From the NCBI GenBank assembly GCA_030642125.1, contig DAOWOJ010000011.1, forward strand, positions 1 through 9,870: a stretch of DNA of 9,870 nt. The letters are read 5' to 3'. The notes beneath the pieces were generated by a model. That model saw nothing but the letters and a program-made list of their open reading frames with translations. It did no database searches and was not told the origin of the DNA. The stretch comes from Candidatus Aenigmatarchaeota archaeon. GTDB taxonomy: Archaea > Aenigmatarchaeota > Aenigmatarchaeia > DAOWOJ01. The translations under genes and the position numbers were made by a program. This document shows positions 6,092-9,870 of the stretch, piece by piece (position 1 is the first letter of the stretch; each line of letters begins with the position of its first letter).

Positions 6092-7021
6092 ATGAACAAA
6101 AAAATATTTATTGTAATGATAATGTTGTTTATATTAATTCATATTCCATTGATTTCTGCACAATTAATTAATACATTAATTGAAAATCAAACTGTCTTGC
6201 CAAATACAATAAATATATATCATGATGAATTTAGAGATGAAAATCGTATTGAATTTATCAAATCATTTGGAATAGGAAATAACTTGGAACAAGGCAGAAA
6301 GGATTATGGTATATTATTAAATTATATGGCAATTCATGATTCTGGTGGATTGGAAACTGATAGTAGTGCATTTAGTAAAGATTACTTGAAAGATACTGTA
6401 ATAAATCCATTAAAAAATAATAAATCTGTTTTGTTACAAGATGGAGAAATATTATCATTTGAAGAATTAGATAGATTAGCATTATCTAAATTGATTTATT
6501 ATCATGTTAGAGATCATGTTTACTTTCCACATATTAATACTACAGATATTGCTGGTTCTACGTTATCAATGATGGGATTACCAGAAATAATTAAATTTCC
6601 TAGTGAAGTAATAGAGGGACAACATGGAGCTTGCGCAGATCAAACATTATTATTAGCAACATTGTTGAAAATGGAAGACTATGAAGTTGCAATATGTTCT
6701 GGTCCATCTATGGCTATACCTATTGATGAGAATAACTTTGTTTGGTTCGCTTACCACAATTTTGTTTATTTGAAAGACGAAGGTTGGGGAATAGGAACAC
6801 AGACATTTAGTCAAGATATATTTGGAAAAGAATTAGATGGAAAATGGATAATGTTAGATCCTATATATAGTCCAAGACATTTTGGAAAAAATGAATTAAG
6901 ATTTGGTGATCTTCCATATTGGTTGTCACATAGAGATGCAAATTTTGTGCCAAAGAATGAATTGCTTTTTGGATGCGAATTAATAGACAAAGAACTAGCA
7001 AAAAAAATGCCAAATACATAA
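6092..7021 (+). CDS. Secreted transglutaminase-like (papain-fold) protein
   Basis: The N terminus is a clear signal peptide: MNKK, a hydrophobic core to about residue 20, and a probable cleavage site after ISA (residue 23). The rest is soluble, so the product is exported or lies outside the membrane. The C-terminal half has the transglutaminase-like catalytic order: Cys181 in GQHGACADQTLLLATLLK, His222 in WFAYHNFVYL, and Asp256 in KWIMLDPIYS. This Cys-His-Asp triad is shared by bacterial and archaeal transglutaminase-like enzymes, most of which act as peptidases, amidases or cross-linking enzymes; the substrate cannot be told. No anchor or partner domain follows the core. The start fits the signal peptide, although the ribosome-binding site is weak (AGAGATAA). 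It lies 12 bases after a candidate 26-codon ORF and diverges from the lipid operon. Peptidoglycan is not expected in an archaeon, so cell-wall muropeptide hydrolysis is unlikely unless the target is another organism. Confidence 0.85.
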   Translation: MNKKIFIVMIMLFILIHIPLISAQLINTLIENQTVLPNTINIYHDEFRDENRIEFIKSFGIGNNLEQGRKDYGILLNYMAIHDSGGLETDSSAFSKDYLKDTVINPLKNNKSVLLQDGEILSFEELDRLALSKLIYYHVRDHVYFPHINTTDIAGSTLSMMGLPEIIKFPSEVIEGQHGACADQTLLLATLLKMEDYEVAICSGPSMAIPIDENNFVWFAYHNFVYLKDEGWGIGTQTFSQDIFGKELDGKWIMLDPIYSPRHFGKNELRFGDLPYWLSHRDANFVPKNELLFGCELIDKELAKKMPNT

Positions 7022-7030
7022 TTTAAAATA
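7022..7030 (+). promoter_or_regulatory. Possible TATA box of the pelota gene
   Basis: TTTAAAATA immediately follows the transglutaminase-like stop codon and lies about 48 bases before the pelota ATG. A start about 27 bases downstream would leave a leader of about 20 nt without an evident Shine-Dalgarno sequence. Read-through from the upstream gene is equally possible. Confidence 0.3.
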
Positions 7031-7073
7031 AAGATAAAATGACTATTTTTGTGTTCTTTCACATATATTCTAT

Positions 7074-8087
7074 ATGAAAATTTTGTTTAAAGATCTAAAA
7101 CACAAAAAAATAAAATTAATGATAGATAATGAAGATGATCTCTGGCACTTAGAAAAGATTCTTGAAAAAGGAGATTTTGTAAAATCTAGGACATCAAGAA
7201 AAATAGATATTGGAGATTCAGGAAATTCTGATAGAAAAACTGTTATTCTAAAAATAGATGTAGAAAAAGTCGAATTTCATGATTTTGGCAAAATTCTTAG
7301 AATTCATGGAAAAATAATAGAAGGACCAGAAAATGTTCCAAAAACTTATCATACAATAAATATTGAACAGGAATCCGTACTTTCTATAGAAAAAAAAGAA
7401 TGGAAAAAATATCAATTAGATAGATTAAAAAAAGCTATTAGAAAAAAACCAAAAATTTTAATTATAGCTGTTGATAGAGATGAAGCTAGTTTCGCATTAT
7501 TACTAGAATCTGGATTCAAGAAAATATGTAATATTAAATCATCGCTTAGCAAAAAATACAAAAACAGAAAAAATGAGATAGAATTTTATGAAAACATTAG
7601 AAAAAAAATAGAAGAATACTTTGATGAAATTGATAATATTGTATTGGCTGGTCCAGGCTTTATGAAACAGAATATTTACAATAATATAAAACATAAAAAT
7701 AATGATTTAAACAAAAAAATTATATTAGAATTCACATCATCAGCAAGTTTTGCTGGAATAAATGAATTATTGCGCAGAGGCACAATCAAAAAAATAGCAA
7801 AAGATAGTAGAATTGCTAATGAAGTTTCAATTATTCAAGATTTTTTTATTAAATTGAAAAATGATGGAGAAATAGTTTATGGAATACAAAGCACAGAAAA
7901 TGCTATAGATTCTGGAGCAATAAAAACACTTTTGATATGCGATAGATTAATAAGAAGATATGAAAATTTATTGAATAAAACAGAGAAAATAGGAGCTGAC
8001 ATAAAAATAATTTCTAGTGATCATGAAGTAGGACAACAGTTTTTGTCTTTATGCGGAATTGGTGGATTTTTGAGATATAAATTATAA
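7074..8087 (+). CDS. pelA: Pelota / aDom34, mRNA surveillance and ribosome-rescue factor
   Basis: Archaeal Pelota binds the empty A site of stalled ribosomes with aEF1A, and with ABCE1 splits them. It resembles the release factor aRF1 but lacks the GGQ peptide-release and NIKS decoding motifs; neither is present here. The three expected domains are seen in order. The N-terminal Lsm-like domain (about 1-125) has KILFKDLKHKKIKLMIDNEDDLWHL-type sequence and VEKVEFHDFGKILRIHGKI. The central eRF1-2 domain (about 126-255) has KILIIAVDRDEASFALLLESG and the AGPGFMK motif at about 192-198. The C-terminal eRF1-3 domain (about 262-337) has AIKTLLICD and the typical ending IISSDHEVGQQFLSLCGIGGFLRYKL-like segment. 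At 337 residues it is full length but slightly short for the family. The ATG at 7074 starts exactly at the conserved N terminus. It is convergent with enolase. Confidence 0.95.
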   Translation: MKILFKDLKHKKIKLMIDNEDDLWHLEKILEKGDFVKSRTSRKIDIGDSGNSDRKTVILKIDVEKVEFHDFGKILRIHGKIIEGPENVPKTYHTINIEQESVLSIEKKEWKKYQLDRLKKAIRKKPKILIIAVDRDEASFALLLESGFKKICNIKSSLSKKYKNRKNEIEFYENIRKKIEEYFDEIDNIVLAGPGFMKQNIYNNIKHKNNDLNKKIILEFTSSASFAGINELLRRGTIKKIAKDSRIANEVSIIQDFFIKLKNDGEIVYGIQSTENAIDSGAIKTLLICDRLIRRYENLLNKTEKIGADIKIISSDHEVGQQFLSLCGIGGFLRYKL

Positions 8088-8101
8088 TTTTAGTTAAAGA
8101 A

Positions 8102-8117
8102 ATATTATCGATAATAT
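8102..8117. repeat. Perfect 16-bp palindrome in the pelota/enolase convergent spacer
   Basis: ATATTATCGATAATAT is a perfect palindrome with no spacer, centred on CG at 8109/8110. It lies 14 bases after the pelota stop codon and 33 bases from the enolase stop. Without a loop it would not form a stable RNA hairpin of the usual terminator type, and no T-run follows it. It may bind a dimeric protein. In AT-rich DNA a 16-bp palindrome by chance is not rare. Confidence 0.6.
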
Positions 8118-8150
8118 AGAAATAAAATTAGTATAAAATCATTCAACAAT

Positions 8151-9425
8151 TTATTTATATTTTGCGTATATTGCGTCATTTTCAAGATCATGTTCAATCT
8201 TCAAAAGTCGATTATATTTTGAGCATCTTTCACTTCTTGCTGGAGCTCCAAATTTCACTTGATTCGCTCCTATTCCAACAGCTAAATCAGCAATAAATGT
8301 GTCTTCTGTATCTCCTGATCTGTGAGATACAATAACATTCCAATTATTTTTTAATGCTAGATTTGATGCATTTATTGATTCTGTTAATGTTCCAATTTGA
8401 TTTACCTTTAGCAATAATGCATTGCATGAATTAAGTTTAATTGCTTTTTCGATTCTTTTTATATTAGTAACTAACAAATCATCGCCAACTATCTGTATTT
8501 TATCGCCTATTGATTTCATCATATCAGAAAAGACATTAAAATCATCTTCAGCGAAACCATCTTCTATTGACACTATTGGATATTTATTAACTAATTCTTT
8601 GTAAAATTCGATCATCTCACCAGAATCCATTATCTTTCCACGTATATCATACTTATTATCATGATAGAATTCAGTTGCAGCACAATCCAAAGCAATCTTT
8701 ATTTCATCAGAATACCCTATCTCTTCTATAGCTTTTACCATCAACTCGAGTCTATCATTTAAGCTTGAAATAGATGGCACAAAACCACCCTCATCAGCTA
8801 CATTTACACCTATGAAACCAAACTTTTGTTTAAGTATTTTTTTAATGGTTTTGTATGTTTCTACGCACATTCGTATTGCTTCTGAGAAGCTTTTAGCACC
8901 AATTGGAATTAACATATGCTCCTGTATATCATTATTTATTCCAGCATGTTTTCCACCATTTATAACGTTCATTTGCGGTACTGGTAAGACAAATTTATTG
9001 TTATTGCACGATAATATTGCTAAATATTCATATAATTGAATATTCAATACTTTACTAGCTACTTTTGATGCTGCTATACTAACACCTAGCATAGCATTTG
9101 ATCCAAGATTTGATTTGTTTTCTGTTCCATCTAAATCTATCATAACATTATCAATTTCTGATTGTTGTCTACAATCCATTCCAATTATTTTTCTAGAAAT
9201 TTTATTATTAACATTATCAACAGCCTTTCTAACACCTTTACCCATGAATCTATAATCACCATCTCTCAGTTCAATGGATTCATGACTTCCTGTTGACGCA
9301 CCAGATGGTACCATTGCAAAAGATGTAAAGTTTCCGGCCTTTATATACACTCCGATAGTAGGATCTCCTCTAGAATCTAATATTTCAATTGCATTTATGT
9401 CAGTAATTTCAAATTTTTGATTCAC
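8151..9425 (-). CDS. eno: Enolase (phosphopyruvate hydratase)
   Basis: Enolase interconverts 2-phosphoglycerate and phosphoenolpyruvate in lower glycolysis and gluconeogenesis, in the cytosol. The full-length 424-residue protein has the N-terminal capping domain with AIEILDSRGDPT (about 12-23) and the SGASTG loop (41-46). The TIM-barrel catalytic residues are all in place: Glu212 in ADEGGFVP, Mg2+ ligands Asp247 (ALDCAA), Glu288 (SIEDGF) and Asp315 (VGDDL), Lys340 in LLLKVNQIGTLTES, His368 in SHRSGDTED, and the late GAPARSER...YNRLLKIE. The start is GTG at 9425; an in-frame TAA lies a few codons upstream and no other start codon intervenes. There is no Shine-Dalgarno sequence, but a TATA-like box at 9441-9454 fits a leaderless message. 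It follows a YchF-like GTPase gene on the same strand after an 81-base spacer, so it probably has its own promoter. Confidence 0.97.
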   Translation of the reverse strand: MNQKFEITDINAIEILDSRGDPTIGVYIKAGNFTSFAMVPSGASTGSHESIELRDGDYRFMGKGVRKAVDNVNNKISRKIIGMDCRQQSEIDNVMIDLDGTENKSNLGSNAMLGVSIAASKVASKVLNIQLYEYLAILSCNNNKFVLPVPQMNVINGGKHAGINNDIQEHMLIPIGAKSFSEAIRMCVETYKTIKKILKQKFGFIGVNVADEGGFVPSISSLNDRLELMVKAIEEIGYSDEIKIALDCAATEFYHDNKYDIRGKIMDSGEMIEFYKELVNKYPIVSIEDGFAEDDFNVFSDMMKSIGDKIQIVGDDLLVTNIKRIEKAIKLNSCNALLLKVNQIGTLTESINASNLALKNNWNVIVSHRSGDTEDTFIADLAVGIGANQVKFGAPARSERCSKYNRLLKIEHDLENDAIYAKYK

Positions 9426-9440
9426 TATATTTAATGCAAA

Positions 9441-9454
9441 TTATTAAAATATAT
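9441..9454 (-). promoter_or_regulatory. Probable TATA box of the enolase gene, leaderless spacing
   Basis: On the minus strand the sequence reads GTAAAAAG followed by ATATATTTTAATAA. That is an A-rich BRE-like stretch next to a TATA box whose centre is about 22-27 bases upstream of the GTG start. This is the distance from box to start site in archaea, so the mRNA is probably leaderless, in keeping with the missing Shine-Dalgarno site. The YchF-like gene ends 52 bases upstream. Confidence 0.5.
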
Positions 9455-9506
9455 CTTTTTACTTTATTTAATTGATACTAAATATTCCATATCAATTATT
9501 TTTTAA

Positions 9507-9870
9507 TTATCTGCCTGCTATCAACTCTATTACATCTAAATTTTGTAGTTTATAATCTTTTTTCAATCTTTGTTTTGTCTTTACATTTACAGCTGATATG
9601 AATCTCTTTCCGAAATCTTCATGTATTTTATACGCAAAATCAAGTACTGTAGAATTTGGTGGCATTAAAAAAGCATCTGGCAAAATATTTCCTTTTTTGT
9701 CGCATAATTTTTTAGTTCCTCCAGGAAATATAATAAGATATTTTAATATATCAAATACAGCTGAATTAATAGCTTTTTGTACTCCAGTACAACCAAATTT
9801 ATTTAAAATATCATTTATTCTATTTAATCCATTTTCTTGGTTTTCTGATATTTTTTTAACTATTTTAAAA
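9507..9870 (-). CDS. C-terminal part of archaeal YchF-like GTPase with TGS domain (start outside window)
   Basis: A 120-residue fragment reads in from the right edge and stops at the TAA at 9507-9509. It has the helical connector (GVQKAINSAVFDIL), then YLIIFPGGTKKLCDKKGNILPDAF, and a TGS domain at the end: TVLDFAYKIHEDFGKRFISA, then VKTKQRL, then a conserved-type finish DYKLQNLDVIELIAGR. This pattern, with the FP...KKGN.LPDAFL linker before TGS, is characteristic of the archaeal YchF-related Obg-superfamily GTPases (often annotated redox-regulated ATPase YchF or translation-associated GTPase). The P-loop, switch regions and start are beyond position 9870, so activity cannot be judged. DRG-type GTPases also carry TGS domains but their ending differs. 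The gene lies 81 bases upstream of enolase on the same strand. Nothing in the fragment looks broken. Confidence 0.85.
   Translation of the reverse strand, partial: FKIVKKISENQENGLNRINDILNKFGCTGVQKAINSAVFDILKYLIIFPGGTKKLCDKKGNILPDAFLMPPNSTVLDFAYKIHEDFGKRFISAVNVKTKQRLKKDYKLQNLDVIELIAGR

Noticed and set aside
9494..9508. AATTA-TTTTT-TAATT hairpin at the end of the YchF-like gene as a terminator
   Set aside because: The stem has only five A-T pairs and overlaps the stop codon; it would be too weak, and on the minus strand the loop is A-rich with no T-run after it.
1..9870. tRNA, rRNA, CRISPR arrays, insertion sequences, phage or attachment sites
   Set aside because: No GC-rich island as expected of structural RNA in such AT-rich DNA, no regularly spaced repeats, no transposase or integrase, and no long terminal repeats were seen. 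The spacers are short and accounted for.

Overview
The window looks like chromosomal DNA of an archaeon with a very AT-rich genome. The evidence is a set of archaea-type genes: Alba chromatin protein, sn-glycerol-1-phosphate dehydrogenase, a UbiA-family digeranylgeranylglyceryl phosphate synthase, Pelota (aDom34), a phosphopyruvate hydratase (enolase), and the end of an archaeal YchF-like TGS-domain GTPase. Compact spacing, A/T-heavy codon choice, TATA-like boxes upstream of genes and several proteins with no obvious identity suggest a small-genome, DPANN-type lineage. That last placement is inference; no rRNA or other phylogenetic marker was available to test it.

Layout. Positions 1-1599 (+) hold the 3' part of a large, cysteine-rich protein with many N-glycosylation sequons. 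Its beginning lies outside the window, and it is probably exported or at the cell surface. Positions 1600-2074 contain two tandem candidate small hydrophobic ORFs, each of 58 codons, followed by a TATA-like promoter and a strong Shine-Dalgarno site for alba (2075-2449, +). From 5939 back to 2486 on the minus strand runs a tight three-gene cluster: an unidentified 533-residue protein, G1P dehydrogenase and DGGGP synthase. The last two catalyse two of the steps that build the archaeal ether-lipid backbone. Genes are separated by 0-11 bases, so they are very probably one operon.

A 150-base divergent spacer (5940-6091) contains two overlapping perfect palindromes that could be a bidirectional TATA/operator element, plus a 26-codon candidate ORF. 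It drives rightward a secreted transglutaminase-like protein (6092-7021) with a visible Cys-His-Asp triad. Pelota, the ribosome-rescue factor, follows (7074-8087). A 63-base convergent spacer with a 16-bp perfect palindrome separates it from enolase on the minus strand (8151-9425). Enolase appears to have its own TATA box at the distance expected for a leaderless GTG-started mRNA. The window ends in the C-terminal 120 residues of the YchF-like GTPase (9507-9870, minus).

No tRNA, rRNA, CRISPR array, insertion sequence or phage gene was seen. The items most worth a second look are the unidentified 533-residue protein leading the lipid operon, the small hydrophobic ORFs, the divergent palindromes, and the N-terminally extended Alba.
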